Shown here: in pieces, positions 16,091 through 25,567 of the stretch
Layout of the letters: every line of letters begins with the position of its first letter
Position numbering within the stretch: the first letter of the stretch is position 1
Assembly: GCA_934281605.1 (NCBI GenBank)
Contig: CAKQXD010000007.1
Coordinates: 53,866 to 117,865, forward strand
Length of the DNA stretch: 64,000 nucleotides
Reading direction: 5' to 3'
Origin: an uncultured Clostridia bacterium
Lineage (GTDB): Bacteria; Bacillota; Clostridia; Peptostreptococcales; Anaerovoracaceae
The notes under the pieces: generated by a model
What the model was told of the DNA's origin: nothing
Databases searched by the model: none
Seen by the model: only the letters and a program-made list of their open reading frames with translations
Position numbers and translations under genes: made by a program

Positions 16091-18732
16091 CGTTCTAAAT
16101 CCTCTGTACTCTCTTTCATATTCTGCAGATCTGCTTCGGAAATCAGCACCTGTCTCGGTCTGCTTCCGTCCGCCGGTCCGATGATCTGTCGTTCTTCCAT
16201 CATGTCGATGATCCGTGCCGCCCGGTTGTAACCGATGCGGAACCGCCGCTGCAGCATGGATACCGAAGCCTGCTGCGCCTGCACTACCACTTCGATGGCT
16301 TCCGGCAGGAACTCGTCCTCCTGATCTCGGTCATTGCCGCCGGCAGCCGATGTATGCACCCGCTCGATGGAATCCAGCACGTTGTTGGAATACTCCGTAT
16401 CCTCCACCTGTGACTTGACAAAATCGATGACGTTCTTCACTTCGTCATCGGAAATAAACGGTCCCTGGATCCGCTTCGGTTTGCCGCTTCCCAGCGGATT
16501 GAAGAGCATATCGCCCTTGCCTACCAGCTTCTCCGCCCCTGACATATCCAGAATGGTCATGGAATCGTGATGGGACGATACAGCAAATGCGATCCGCGAT
16601 GGGATATTGGCTTTGATCAGCCCTGTTACTACGTCTGTCGAAGGACGCTGGGTCGCGACAATCAAGTGCATCCCGGCCGCTCTGGCTTTCTGCGCCAGAC
16701 GGCAGATGGATTCCTCCACCTGTGACTTGGCCACCATCATCAGATCAGCCAGCTCGTCGATAATGATAACGATCTGCGCCATCACCAGATCTTCGTCTCC
16801 TCGCTCTTTCACTACTTTATTGTAGCTTGCCATTTCCCTCACGCCTTCTTCAGCGAATCTCCGGTACCGGTCATCCATCTCCGCCACCGCCCAGTTGAGG
16901 GCAGCCGCAGCCTTGGTCGGCTCCGTCACCACAGGAATCAGCATATGCGGGATCCCGTTATAATTGGAAAGCTCCACCACCTTCGGGTCGATGAGGACCA
17001 GTTTGACCTCATCCGGCGTAGCTTTATATAAAATACTCGTAATAATGCTGTTGACACACACGCTCTTACCGGATCCCGTGGAACCCGCGATCAGAAGGTG
17101 CGGCATGGATTTCAGATCCGCTACAATAGCATTTCCCTCGATGTCCTTTCCTACTGCAAAAGTGATCTTGGACTTGGCCCTGCGGAACGCCGGAGTATCG
17201 ATGATATCCCGAATCGTCACCATGCTGTTCTTTTCATTTTCTATCTCGATCCCGACGGCCGGTTTGCCCGGGATCGGCGCTTCGATACGAATGCTCCGCG
17301 CCTCCATATTCAGCGCAATATCGTTGGCAAGATTGGTGATCCCACTTACCTTTACCCCTACATTCGGATGTACCTCATAGCGGGTGACTGTCGGTCCCTG
17401 GGTCACGTTGGTCACCTCAGCGTCGATGTTGAAGCTGTGAAGCGTATCCTCCAGCTTGGCCGCCTTCCGGCGCAGATCAGTTTCGCTGTCCATGCTCTGC
17501 CCGCTTCCCGCAGGGCTCTTGTTCAGCAGATCGATCGGCGGGAACTCATACGTTCCCGCCGCCGGCACGGACACATTGAAATCTTCTTCCTGCAAAGTGC
17601 TCTTCGCCACTTCTGTCTTAGAAAGCTTTTCTTCCGCTGATTTCGGTGAAAACCCTCCGATGATCACCGGAGTTTTCCGGAACTTTTCCGCCTCTTTTGC
17701 CCCTCGTTTCAGATCCTCCGCTGCCGCAGCGGTTCCAGCGGCAGCCACCGCATCTGCCGGATCAAATTCCGGTTCTGCTGCAGGCTCGTCCTTATGGGAA
17801 TCGTAAAACATATCGTCATAGACAGAAGCCTTGCTCTTCCGTTCTTTACCTTCACTCATATATCCCAGGATCTTCCTCTGTCCTGCGCTCAGACGGCTGC
17901 CCCGGTCTGGGGCATATTCCGGTATTGCTTCAGCCTGCTGAAATTCCATTTCCATCTGCTGCTGCATCTTCTCCTGTCTGCGCAGCTCCCGTTCTTCCCG
18001 CTTGGCTTCCCGATGCTCCGCCATTCTCTCCCTGCGTTGTTTCACTTCTTCCAGGAATCTGGAAACCGGTGTATTCATCACCAGAAGCAGGCAGATTACG
18101 ATGATCACGATGGACAGGATATACAGCCCCGGGATCCCGATCAGTTTCACGATCAGTCCACCGATCGTCATGCCAAAGGCTCCGCCGTCATCGAGAACGA
18201 TCCCGTTGCTGTAGTGGAATGCAATATCGCCAAGGCCGAACCGCAGCGCCTTGGGATCCAGAAATCTGGCAGAATTGATAAGTGAAATAACCAGAAAAAT
18301 GATAGCCAGCAGAACAACTGACTTGACGCCCGCTCCGATGGTTTTCTTCGCGAACAGCAGCACCCCGTACAAAATAAAATAATACGGCAAAAAATAGGCT
18401 GCGAATCCAAAGCATCCTTTGAAAAACTCCGAAAGCCCCCGTCCGAGCTCTCCAGCAGCAGAAGTCTGCAATGCGATCACCAAGAATATTCCCACAGCAA
18501 TCACAATAATGGAAATGATTTCATCGCGAATGCGATGATCTCCGCCCGGCTGAGGCTTTTCCGAAGAAGCATCCTCGGTGCGCCCAGTCTTCTTCCACGA
18601 CTTCTTTGCAGCCGTACCGGAATCAGCATTCTTTGCAGAACGTGCCGCCTGTTTGTCGGAGGCCCGCCTGTTGCCGGACTTCGAAGATGCTTTTTTCGTT
18701 GTTTTCGCATTTTTTCTGCTTCTTGCAGCCAT
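16087..18732 (-). CDS. ftsK: DNA translocase FtsK/SpoIIIE
   Basis: This 881-residue protein has a very basic N-terminus (about 1-70), four membrane helices (about 75-215), a charged Glu/Arg/Gln-rich linker (about 225-390), the translocase core with Walker A GSTGSGKSV and Walker B region IIIIDELADLMM, and a C-terminal gamma winged helix (DEFLPEAIEVVVQAQQASVSMLQRRFRIGYNRAARIIDMME) that reads chromosomal polarity sequences. It pumps DNA through the division or sporulation septum. The sporulation genes elsewhere in the window make a SpoIIIE role likely. It lies 15 bases after uppP. Confidence 0.96.
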   Translation of the reverse strand: MAARSRKNAKTTKKASSKSGNRRASDKQAARSAKNADSGTAAKKSWKKTGRTEDASSEKPQPGGDHRIRDEIISIIVIAVGIFLVIALQTSAAGELGRGLSEFFKGCFGFAAYFLPYYFILYGVLLFAKKTIGAGVKSVVLLAIIFLVISLINSARFLDPKALRFGLGDIAFHYSNGIVLDDGGAFGMTIGGLIVKLIGIPGLYILSIVIIVICLLLVMNTPVSRFLEEVKQRRERMAEHREAKREERELRRQEKMQQQMEMEFQQAEAIPEYAPDRGSRLSAGQRKILGYMSEGKERKSKASVYDDMFYDSHKDEPAAEPEFDPADAVAAAGTAAAAEDLKRGAKEAEKFRKTPVIIGGFSPKSAEEKLSKTEVAKSTLQEEDFNVSVPAAGTYEFPPIDLLNKSPAGSGQSMDSETDLRRKAAKLEDTLHSFNIDAEVTNVTQGPTVTRYEVHPNVGVKVSGITNLANDIALNMEARSIRIEAPIPGKPAVGIEIENEKNSMVTIRDIIDTPAFRRAKSKITFAVGKDIEGNAIVADLKSMPHLLIAGSTGSGKSVCVNSIITSILYKATPDEVKLVLIDPKVVELSNYNGIPHMLIPVVTEPTKAAAALNWAVAEMDDRYRRFAEEGVREMASYNKVVKERGDEDLVMAQIVIIIDELADLMMVAKSQVEESICRLAQKARAAGMHLIVATQRPSTDVVTGLIKANIPSRIAFAVSSHHDSMTILDMSGAEKLVGKGDMLFNPLGSGKPKRIQGPFISDDEVKNVIDFVKSQVEDTEYSNNVLDSIERVHTSAAGGNDRDQEDEFLPEAIEVVVQAQQASVSMLQRRFRIGYNRAARIIDMMEERQIIGPADGSRPRQVLISEADLQNMKESTEDLER

Positions 18733-18747
18733 ACTACAACTACCTTT

Positions 18748-19584
18748 CTACGCAAACATCAGCGCATAGCCGATCACGAAAATAGCTAACGCCCATACAT
18801 AAATGGTAAATCCCGTAAGTTTCTTGTTGGAAACCAGCTTGATCATTGCCTTGATAGCAAACAGTCCAGACAATGCCGCTACGACTACACCGGCGATGAC
18901 CGGTCCGATCTGCGCGATGGACATGCCGGTTTTGAAAGCATCTGGGGCTTCCACGATCACTGATCCTAAAATCGACGGAATAGAGATCAGGAATGCAAAC
19001 TTTACTGCAAATTCACGGTTCAGACCAGAAATCAGACCACCGAATAAAGTCGAACCGGAACGTGAAATTCCAGGGCAGATAGCAACGCCCTGCATCAGTC
19101 CAACGAACAGCGCATGACGGAACTTCATTTCCTTTACACCCTTATTATTTTTACCCATCTTCTCGGCAATCAGCAGGATCGCGCCGGTTATGACCAGACC
19201 GGTGCCGATCGCGATCAGGGATAAGTACAGAGATGCGAACAGATCATTGAATACCAGGCCGATGATCGCCGTCGGTATGGTCGCCACGATGATCATGAAT
19301 CCAAGCCGTCTGGTTGGATTGGCATTGACCCGAAGTCCCTTTCCCGTGAAAATATCTTTGATCACGGCTCCCAGTTCCTTCACCAGTTCCACAATATCGT
19401 TCCAGTATACGATGAATACCGATATCAGCGTGCCCAGATGCAGAAGAACCGCAAACGGCAGCACCTGCTCCGCATCAACACCAAAGAAATACTGCAGCAG
19501 CGCCAGATGACCAGAGCTGCTGATCGGTAGAAATTCCGAAAGCCCCTGTGCCAGGCCTAAAATGATCGCCTGCAAATACGTCAT
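18748..19584 (-). CDS. uppP: Undecaprenyl-diphosphatase UppP (BacA)
   Basis: This 278-residue multi-pass membrane enzyme removes a phosphate from undecaprenyl diphosphate to recycle the lipid carrier of cell-wall synthesis and confers bacitracin tolerance. The two catalytic motifs are present: EFLPISSSGH near the N-terminus (residues 17-26 region) and PGISRSGST around residue 170. Hydrophobic segments along the length fit the family fold. It heads the leftward operon with ftsK, rimO, pgsA and cinA, behind an extended -10 promoter about 40 bases upstream. Confidence 0.97.
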   Translation of the reverse strand: MTYLQAIILGLAQGLSEFLPISSSGHLALLQYFFGVDAEQVLPFAVLLHLGTLISVFIVYWNDIVELVKELGAVIKDIFTGKGLRVNANPTRRLGFMIIVATIPTAIIGLVFNDLFASLYLSLIAIGTGLVITGAILLIAEKMGKNNKGVKEMKFRHALFVGLMQGVAICPGISRSGSTLFGGLISGLNREFAVKFAFLISIPSILGSVIVEAPDAFKTGMSIAQIGPVIAGVVVAALSGLFAIKAMIKLVSNKKLTGFTIYVWALAIFVIGYALMFA

Positions 19585-19622
19585 GATTAAAATCCTCCTT
19601 GCCTTTTATTCATACATAATGG

Positions 19623-19628
19623 ATTATA
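19623..19628 (-). promoter_or_regulatory. Extended -10 element for uppP operon
   Basis: On the minus strand TGGTATAAT lies about 40 bases before uppP. No clear -35 hexamer is present at 16-18 bases. Confidence 0.45.
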
Positions 19629-19702
19629 CCACAGCCCCATGGCAAATCCTATGTGTTTTTCCTGTGAATCTTATGTAAATCCCGAAAAAAAATGGAAATA
19701 CC

Positions 19703-19732
19703 TTTACATCCGCGGGCTTGCAGTAGTATAAT
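19703..19732 (+). promoter_or_regulatory. asd promoter
   Basis: TTTACA (19703-19708) and TATAAT (19727-19732) are separated by 18 bases, about 35 bases before the asd start and its ribosome-binding site ACAGGAGGAC. Confidence 0.7.
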
Positions 19733-19767
19733 AATATCCCAAGATATGACTACAGGAGGACAGTGTT

Positions 19768-20775
19768 ATGAAAAGAAAACCCAATATTGCAGTCGTAGGT
19801 GCTACCGGCGTTGTAGGCTCTACATTCCTGAAAGTACTGGAAGAAAGAGACTTCCCGTTCGAGAACATCTACATGATGGCATCTAAAAAATCCGCAGGAA
19901 AGACACTGACATTCAAGGGAAAGGAATACACTGTCGAAGAGCTGACAGAGCATTCTTTTGACAAGCCGATCGATATCGCCCTCTTCTCTGCAGGTGGATC
20001 CACCAGCGAGAAATTCGCGCCGATCGCAGCAGCCCACGGTGTTACAGTGGTTGACAACAGCAGCCAGTGGAGAATGGACAAGGAAGTTCCACTCGTTGTT
20101 CCGGAGGTAAATCCGCAGGACATCGCATGGAACAAGGGCATCATCGCCAATCCAAACTGCTCCACCATCCAGGCTATGGTAGCTTTAAAGCCGCTGCAGG
20201 ATAAATACGGCATCAAGAGAGTTGTTTACTCTACGTATCAGGCTGTATCCGGCTCCGGAGTAAAGGGTATCAACGACCTTAAAAACGGTCTTGCCGGAGA
20301 CGACGAACATCTGCAGGCTTACGCTCACCCGATCGCAGGAAACTGCCTGCCGCACATCGATGTGTTCACTGACAACGGCTACACAAAAGAAGAAATGAAG
20401 ATGATCAACGAAACCCACAAGATCCTGGGTGATGATGATATCAAAGTTACTGCTACTACCGTAAGAGTTCCGGTATTCGACTCTCACAGCGAATCCATCA
20501 ACATCGAACTGGAGAAGCCGTTTGAACTGGAAGACGTTGTAGAACTGTTCAAGAACTCTCCGGGAATCGTGGTACAGGATGATGTGGAGCACAATGTATA
20601 TCCGCTGGCAAGAGACGCTGCCGGAACAGATGCTGTTTACATCGGACGTATCAGAAGAGACTTCTCCGTGGACAACGGACTCAACATCTGGGTCGTTGCA
20701 GACAATATCCGTAAAGGTGCTGCTACCAACGCCATCCAGATCGCAGAAAAACTGGTTGCCGAAATGGACGACTAG
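19768..20775 (+). CDS. asd: Aspartate-semialdehyde dehydrogenase
   Basis: This 335-residue NADP enzyme reduces aspartyl phosphate to aspartate semialdehyde, the branch point to lysine, diaminopimelate, threonine and methionine. It has the Rossmann loop VVGATGVVGSTF at the N-terminus, the catalytic cysteine in NPNCSTIQ (about residue 131), and the substrate-binding VSGSGVKG and VRVPVFDSHSESI segments with the active-site His. Its length is standard for the bacterial Gram-positive-type enzyme. It stands alone between a promoter and a terminator, not in a lysine operon, and no lysine riboswitch is visible upstream. Confidence 0.97.
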   Translation: MKRKPNIAVVGATGVVGSTFLKVLEERDFPFENIYMMASKKSAGKTLTFKGKEYTVEELTEHSFDKPIDIALFSAGGSTSEKFAPIAAAHGVTVVDNSSQWRMDKEVPLVVPEVNPQDIAWNKGIIANPNCSTIQAMVALKPLQDKYGIKRVVYSTYQAVSGSGVKGINDLKNGLAGDDEHLQAYAHPIAGNCLPHIDVFTDNGYTKEEMKMINETHKILGDDDIKVTATTVRVPVFDSHSESINIELEKPFELEDVVELFKNSPGIVVQDDVEHNVYPLARDAAGTDAVYIGRIRRDFSVDNGLNIWVVADNIRKGAATNAIQIAEKLVAEMDD

Positions 20776-20810
20776 TCGTTCTGCCTGACACAGATCAATA
20801 CTGATTTCGC

Positions 20811-20870
20811 AAGTGCTATAAATTTTCAGGCTTTTGAATCATAAACCTGAGTTTATAGCACTTCTTTTTT
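20811..20870 (+). terminator. Long branched terminator after asd
   Basis: AAGTGCTATAAA (20811-20822) pairs perfectly with TTTATAGCACTT (20852-20863), followed by CTTTTTT. The 29-base loop holds a second small stem (TCAGG 20826-20830 with CCTGA 20846-20850), an unusually elaborate terminator. Confidence 0.8.
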
Positions 20871-20905
20871 ACAAAAAAAGTACTAGCTTACTTAGAAGTA
20901 TGTAC

Positions 20906-20933
20906 TTGCGTTTCATGTAAATTATTATATAAT
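20906..20933 (+). promoter_or_regulatory. Promoter of AEC transporter gene
   Basis: TTGCGT (20906-20911) and TATAAT (20928-20933) are 16 bases apart. AAGTAC at 20879-20884 and GTACTT at 20902-20907 form an inverted repeat touching the -35, possibly an operator. Confidence 0.55.
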
Positions 20934-20967
20934 TTGAAGAAGAAAGACAAAACTAGGAGGTATCCCT

Positions 20968-21897
20968 ATGGTTGTATGGCCAATACTCAGCTCCCTCATC
21001 ATGATTTTTATTCTCATCATCCCGGGAGTCTTCTTTAAAAAGAAAAATATCCTCACCGAAGACCAGAACGGTGCGATCAACAGCATCGTTGTCAACCTCA
21101 CCTGGCCCTGCCTGGTCATCGACGCCATGCAGATGAAGTTCAGTCTGGAAGTACTCAAAGACAGCGCCTACATACTGGTGGTCTGCCTGCTGATCCTGGC
21201 CATCATCTTCGCCATCAGCTTTCCGATTGCCAAACTGATCAAACTGCCAAAGACAAAGCAGTATCTCACCGTATTCATGCTGCTGTTTGGCAACACCGGC
21301 TTCATCGGCATCCCGGTCATCAAGGCTCTGTACGGCACCGACGCTGTATTCTATGCGGCCATCGTCGAGCTGATCAACGACATCCTGATCTTCACCGTGG
21401 GCATCCTGCTGATCCAGCTTTCCGCAGGAGCTAACTTAAAAGTGGGCTTCAAGCAGTTCATTAACCCGGGACTCATCGGCGTCATCATCGGTCTGATTCT
21501 GTTCCTTCTGAACATCCAGCTGCCGAACCTGATCGGCGGCTCCATCGAAATGATCGGCAACGCCACCACCCCGCTGACCATGTTCTGCATCGGCTTCCAG
21601 ATCGGTGGATTGAAGCTCAAAGAAATAGCCGGAGATTTCCAGGTCTACGCCATCTGCTTCGTCAAGCTTTTAATCGTCCCGATCCTGACCCTGCTGGCGG
21701 TCAAGCTGTGGGCAGGCGACTTCTCCATGCTGGAAAAAGTCCTGATCATCGGCTTCGCTATGCCGGTCGGCGCTGTAGCATCCATCTTCAGCCAGCAGTA
21801 TAAAGGCGAGGCGGCATTCGCCACCAAGAGCGTCCTCCTCTCCACCGTGCTGTCCCTGATCACCATTCCGATCTTCGCCATCATCATGGAGCTGTAA
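20968..21897 (+). CDS. AEC (auxin efflux carrier) family transporter
   Basis: This 309-residue protein has about ten hydrophobic helices and the conserved Asn/Gly-rich crossing segments (FGNTGFIGIPVIKALYG near residue 110; MPVGAVASIFSQQY near 270) of the AEC/BASS-related permease family. Members export or import small carboxylates such as malate; the substrate cannot be assigned. The start ATG follows ACTAGGAGG. It is a single-gene transcript. Confidence 0.9.
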   Translation: MVVWPILSSLIMIFILIIPGVFFKKKNILTEDQNGAINSIVVNLTWPCLVIDAMQMKFSLEVLKDSAYILVVCLLILAIIFAISFPIAKLIKLPKTKQYLTVFMLLFGNTGFIGIPVIKALYGTDAVFYAAIVELINDILIFTVGILLIQLSAGANLKVGFKQFINPGLIGVIIGLILFLLNIQLPNLIGGSIEMIGNATTPLTMFCIGFQIGGLKLKEIAGDFQVYAICFVKLLIVPILTLLAVKLWAGDFSMLEKVLIIGFAMPVGAVASIFSQQYKGEAAFATKSVLLSTVLSLITIPIFAIIMEL

Positions 21898-21916
21898 AGG
21901 GTCCGCTGGACATCTT

Positions 21917-22207
21917 CTAAAACTTCACGCGGAAGGTGGTCAGACCGTTTGCAGAAGATGCGCTGATCTGACCTTTATGCTGCTCTACAATGCTCTTTGC
22001 AATGGCAAGCCCCAGGCCGTAACGCCCCTCGCTGCGGTTTCGCGATTTATCGATGCGATAGAATCTCTCAAAGATCTTCTCTTCCTCACCCTTCGGGATC
22101 TCATCCCCGCGGTTGGTGACGGTAAGGAGGATCTTTTTGTTTTCCTTCGACGAGGACTTTACGAAGGGGACATCCGTAGCGCGGGCAATAAAAAAGGGCT
22201 GCCGCAC
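21917..22207 (-). pseudogene. C-terminal remnant of a sensor histidine kinase
   Basis: About 75 residues match the end of a histidine kinase ATPase domain: a degraded G1 region (TNRGDEIP in place of the usual NTGxGI), the F box IFERFYRIDKSRN and the G2 box GRYGLGLAIAKSIVEQHKG. The dimerisation helix with its phosphorylated His and the N box are missing. Upstream, the frame runs directly into the terminator of the neighbouring ArsC/Spx gene, so the rest of the gene and any response regulator have been deleted. The initiating ATG at 22207 has no credible ribosome-binding site. Confidence 0.8.
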
Positions 22208-22229
22208 TAATCACTTAGTACAGCAGTCC
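22187..22229 (-). terminator. Terminator after the ArsC/Spx-like gene
   Basis: On the minus strand a 15-base arm at 22229-22215 pairs with 22210-22196 with three mismatches or wobbles around a GTGA loop, followed by six T (22195-22190). Confidence 0.8.
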
Positions 22230-22272
22230 CTCACAAGCATTGATCCGCGAGTTTTTTCATTCAGGTTATTTC

Positions 22273-22614
22273 TTATTCCGGCCACTCCGCTTCCTTAAAT
22301 CCAGCCAGCACCATCTCGCCGTCGATCAGCAGCGGACGCTTCACCAGCATGCCGTCGGAAGCCAGCAGTTCGATCTGCTCCTCCTCGCTCATCTTCGGCA
22401 GCTTATCCTTCAATCCCAGCTCCCGATACTTCATCCCGCTGGTGTTAAAGAACTTCTTGATTGGCTTGCCGCTGATGCGGATCCACTCCGCCAGCTCCTC
22501 CTTCGTCGGATTTTCCTCTACGATATGACGATCCTCAAATTCGATCCCATGCTCTTCCAGATATTTTTTCGCTTTCTTACAGGTCGAGCACTTCGGATAT
22601 TCGATAAACAGCAT
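22273..22614 (-). CDS. ArsC/Spx-family thioredoxin-fold protein
   Basis: This 113-residue cytosolic protein has the ArsC/Spx fold: EYPKCSTCKKAKKYLEEHGIEF with a CxxC at residues 9-12, the conserved FFNTSGMKYRELGL segment, and VKRPLLIDGEMVLAGF (the RPL motif with Arg93-type anion binding). The CxxC and the absence of an RNA-polymerase-binding Spx Gly/Arg pattern favour an ArsC-like or YffB-like reductase; arsenate as substrate is not shown, and no ars genes are nearby. It lies between the P-type ATPase and the kinase remnant on the same strand. Confidence 0.85.
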   Translation of the reverse strand: MLFIEYPKCSTCKKAKKYLEEHGIEFEDRHIVEENPTKEELAEWIRISGKPIKKFFNTSGMKYRELGLKDKLPKMSEEEQIELLASDGMLVKRPLLIDGEMVLAGFKEAEWPE

Positions 22615-22700
22615 ATTACAATATCCTCCTTTTCCTTCAATACCCCCATTATATTTTGCGTGGTAATATTTATCAATCCATATTTTCTCTCAGTGCGCCT

Positions 22701-25337
22701 TTACCGACATAGTTTTTCCCGGATCGCCTTTACCCGCTGGATCACCGGAATATTCAGGAACGCCAGCCCGTATACCGTCAGCAGCTGCGGCAATCCCAGC
22801 GTCTGCACCTTAAAAATATGATCCACTCCCGGACAGGTAAGCGCGAAAGTGATCAGGATCATCCCCAGTACAAACGCACCGATCAGCCACTTATTATTCC
22901 ACACTTTACGCGTAAATACGACAGGTCTGTCAGATTTACAGTTGAATCCATGGAACAGACGACTTACACATAAAGTACCAAACGCCATGGTGCTGCCCAG
23001 AAGCGCGCTGCCTCCCAGATCAGCCGCAGTAAACCAGCCGTGATATCCGATGAGAAACGCCAGGGTCGTCATCACGCAAATAGATACTCCGCCCGCGCCG
23101 ATCCGCATCAGAAACACTTTCGTTAAGATCGATTCATTTGCCGGACGAGGCTTTTCTTTCATCACCTCCGTCGAATGCGGCTCCAGCCCCAGTGCGATCG
23201 CCGGCAGACTGTCAGTGAGAAGGTTGATAAACAGCAAATGTACCGGCGCAAACGGCACCGGAAGTGCAAAAATCGAAGCATAGAGCACCACCAGGATCGC
23301 CCCGAAATTCCCGGACAGTAAAAACTGTATCGCATATTTGATATTCTGATACAGATTCCGGCCGTTTTCTACAGCCTTTACGATCGTAGCAAAATTATCA
23401 TCCGTCAGGATCATAGACGCCGCATCCTTGGACACCTCTGTTCCCGTGATCCCCATTGCCACACCGATATCCGCCTGCTTCAAGGCGGGTGCATCATTGA
23501 CGCCGTCTCCCGTCATCGCTACAATGTTACCCTTATCCTGCCATGCTCGAACGATCCTGATCTTATGTTCCGGAGAAACCCGGGCATAAACCGAAATATG
23601 CTCTACATGATCCCGCAGCTCCTCATCGGTCATGCCGTCGATCGAAGCTCCTTCACACGCTTCTGACTCATCCTTTAAAATACCGATTTTTTTCGCGATC
23701 GCCGCTGCCGTCACTTTATGATCCCCCGTGATCATCACCGGCTTGATCCCCGCGCGGATACATTCAGCAACCGCCGCTTTCGACTCTTCACGCGGAGGAT
23801 CCATCATGGAGATCAGTCCTAGAAATACCAGATCCTGCTCATCTGAAAGCTGAGGCTCCATACCCTCCTCGATCTCTTTATAGGCGAACGCCAGCACTCG
23901 CAGACCGTTTTCAGAAAAATCCTGGTTGCAGGACTCAATTTCCATCCTGTCCTTTTCGGTGATCTCTCGCACTCCTTCCGGCGTCTGGAGCTTCGTTACA
24001 CGCTGCAGCAGGACGTCTACGGCGCCCTTTGTCAGCATCAAGCATGATGCTCTCTCCATACGATTACAAGTAGACATCAGTTTTCGGTCACTGTCAAAAG
24101 GGATTTCTCCAAATCGCATACACGATTCTCGCTTCTCCGCATACGATACTCCCAGTTTCGATCCGAGATCAATCAGTGCCGTTTCCGTCGGGTCTCCCAG
24201 TTTCTTACCATCCGCAATAGTAGAATCATTGCAAAGCACACTGGCCACAAGCAGCTGCATTTCCTCCGGATGATCCAATTCAATATCGTCCGCTTTAATC
24301 TTTCGGCCATGCACATAATAGTCTTCCACCGTCATCTTATTCTGTGTCAGTGTACCCGTTTTATCCGAACAGATCACGGACACGCTTCCCAAACCTTCCA
24401 CCGCCTGCAACTTGCGAATGATAGCATGCTCCCGCGCCATCTTCTGCGTACCGAAAGACAGAACAATAGTAACGATAGAACTCAAAGCCTCCGGAATAGC
24501 GGCAACGGCCAGTGCCACCGCAAACAGGAATGCATCACCTATTGCTTCTCCTCGAAACACACTAATACCAAACAATATCCCGCAGAACGCGAGAATCAGC
24601 AGCGACAGTTTTTTCCCGAACTGATCCAGGTTGATCTGCAAAGGCGTCCGCTTTTCTTTTGTCGTACTGAGAAGCGTTGCGATCTTGCCAACTTCTGTCT
24701 CCATTCCAACAGAAGTGACCAGGAATTCACCTCGCCCATACGTAACAAAACTACCGGAATACACCATATCAAGGCGATCTCCCAGCGGCACTTCTTCTTC
24801 AATAGTCCGATTGTCTTTATCCACGCCCAGGCTCTCTCCCGTCAAAGCACTTTCATCTACCTTCAGTCCTGCATATTCCATGATCCTGCCATCTGCCGGA
24901 ACAAAATCTCCTGCTTCCAGGCCCACCAGATCTCCCACCGTGATTTCAGAAGACGGGATCTTCACAAACTGTCCATTTCGGAGAACCTTAGCTTCCGGCG
25001 CCGACATTTTTTTCAAACTGTCCAGCGACTGCTCTGCTTTCACGGTCTGAACCGTACCTAAAACTGCATTGAGCGTGATGACGATCAAAATAACTGCTGC
25101 ACTTTCAAAATCCCCCAGTACGCCGGAAACAGCAGCCGCACCGATCAAAATAATAACGAGGAAATCTTTGAACTGCTCCAGAAAAATCTGTGCAATAGAT
25201 TTTTTCTTTCCCTCTGCCAGCTCATTTTTCCCGTAGCGATCCTGATGATCCTTCACCTGTTCCTCCGTCAACGGAACATCACTGCCATTGACCGCAAGCT
25301 TTACCTCTTGAGGCGTCATCTGATAAAAGTCCTTCAT
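22701..25337 (-). CDS. Cation-translocating P-type ATPase (Ca2+/Mn2+ type)
   Basis: This 878-residue P2-type ATPase has an N-terminal cation ATPase domain (about 1-60), paired membrane helices, the actuator motif LTGES, the M4 ion-site motif PEAL, the phosphorylation motif CSDKTGTLTQ, nucleotide-binding KGA, and the hinge MTGDGVNDAPAL, with six C-terminal helices. It exports a divalent cation, most simply calcium or manganese, using ATP. P-type ATPases of this group are known targets of the yybP-ykoY manganese riboswitch, and a candidate for that RNA lies in its leader (25477-25560). That context favours manganese, by inference. Confidence 0.93.
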   Translation of the reverse strand: MKDFYQMTPQEVKLAVNGSDVPLTEEQVKDHQDRYGKNELAEGKKKSIAQIFLEQFKDFLVIILIGAAAVSGVLGDFESAAVILIVITLNAVLGTVQTVKAEQSLDSLKKMSAPEAKVLRNGQFVKIPSSEITVGDLVGLEAGDFVPADGRIMEYAGLKVDESALTGESLGVDKDNRTIEEEVPLGDRLDMVYSGSFVTYGRGEFLVTSVGMETEVGKIATLLSTTKEKRTPLQINLDQFGKKLSLLILAFCGILFGISVFRGEAIGDAFLFAVALAVAAIPEALSSIVTIVLSFGTQKMAREHAIIRKLQAVEGLGSVSVICSDKTGTLTQNKMTVEDYYVHGRKIKADDIELDHPEEMQLLVASVLCNDSTIADGKKLGDPTETALIDLGSKLGVSYAEKRESCMRFGEIPFDSDRKLMSTCNRMERASCLMLTKGAVDVLLQRVTKLQTPEGVREITEKDRMEIESCNQDFSENGLRVLAFAYKEIEEGMEPQLSDEQDLVFLGLISMMDPPREESKAAVAECIRAGIKPVMITGDHKVTAAAIAKKIGILKDESEACEGASIDGMTDEELRDHVEHISVYARVSPEHKIRIVRAWQDKGNIVAMTGDGVNDAPALKQADIGVAMGITGTEVSKDAASMILTDDNFATIVKAVENGRNLYQNIKYAIQFLLSGNFGAILVVLYASIFALPVPFAPVHLLFINLLTDSLPAIALGLEPHSTEVMKEKPRPANESILTKVFLMRIGAGGVSICVMTTLAFLIGYHGWFTAADLGGSALLGSTMAFGTLCVSRLFHGFNCKSDRPVVFTRKVWNNKWLIGAFVLGMILITFALTCPGVDHIFKVQTLGLPQLLTVYGLAFLNIPVIQRVKAIREKLCR

Positions 25338-25425
25338 GCTTCTTTTCCTTTCTTTTTCTTAGAATACCCAGTTTCGTGCAGTTGTCTCCATGTTCCAGAA
25401 ATATGCTTCTCAATATTCCCGGATA

Positions 25426-25476
25426 ATAAAAAAGAGACTTTTCCTGCACTGTAAAAAACAATGCAATAAAAGTCTC
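25426..25476 (-). terminator. Terminator in the ATPase leader (expression platform)
   Basis: On the minus strand GAGACTTTT (25476-25468) pairs with AAAAGTCTC (25442-25434), with an inner GCATTG/CAGTGC stem, followed by six T (25433-25428). It lies between the riboswitch candidate and the ATPase start, so it would control read-through. Confidence 0.75.
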
Positions 25477-25560
25477 ACAATTTCATTACGTACCGGATGG
25501 ATTCCCATCGCGCTGACGATATCGCAAACGCATCCTGCGCCTGTTACTCCCTTCTATTGT
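25477..25560 (-). ncRNA. Candidate yybP-ykoY manganese riboswitch
   Basis: The minus strand reads ACAAT (25560-25556), then GGGAGTAAC (25551-25543), a GC-rich hairpin region, ATCGTCA (with CGTCA at 25518-25514), a hairpin around ATGGGAATCCAT, and a closing ATTGT (25481-25477) pairing with the first bases. The GGGGAGTAG-like stretch and the downstream CGTCA are the hallmark joining sequences of yybP-ykoY RNAs. Position (start of transcript, upstream of a terminator and a P-type ATPase) fits. I could not run a covariance model; the match is by eye. Confidence 0.6.
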
Positions 25561-25567
25561 TGGAATA

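Noticed and set aside
19600..19767. Lysine riboswitch ahead of asd
   Set aside because: The distance from promoter to start is about 35 bases, too short for the aptamer.
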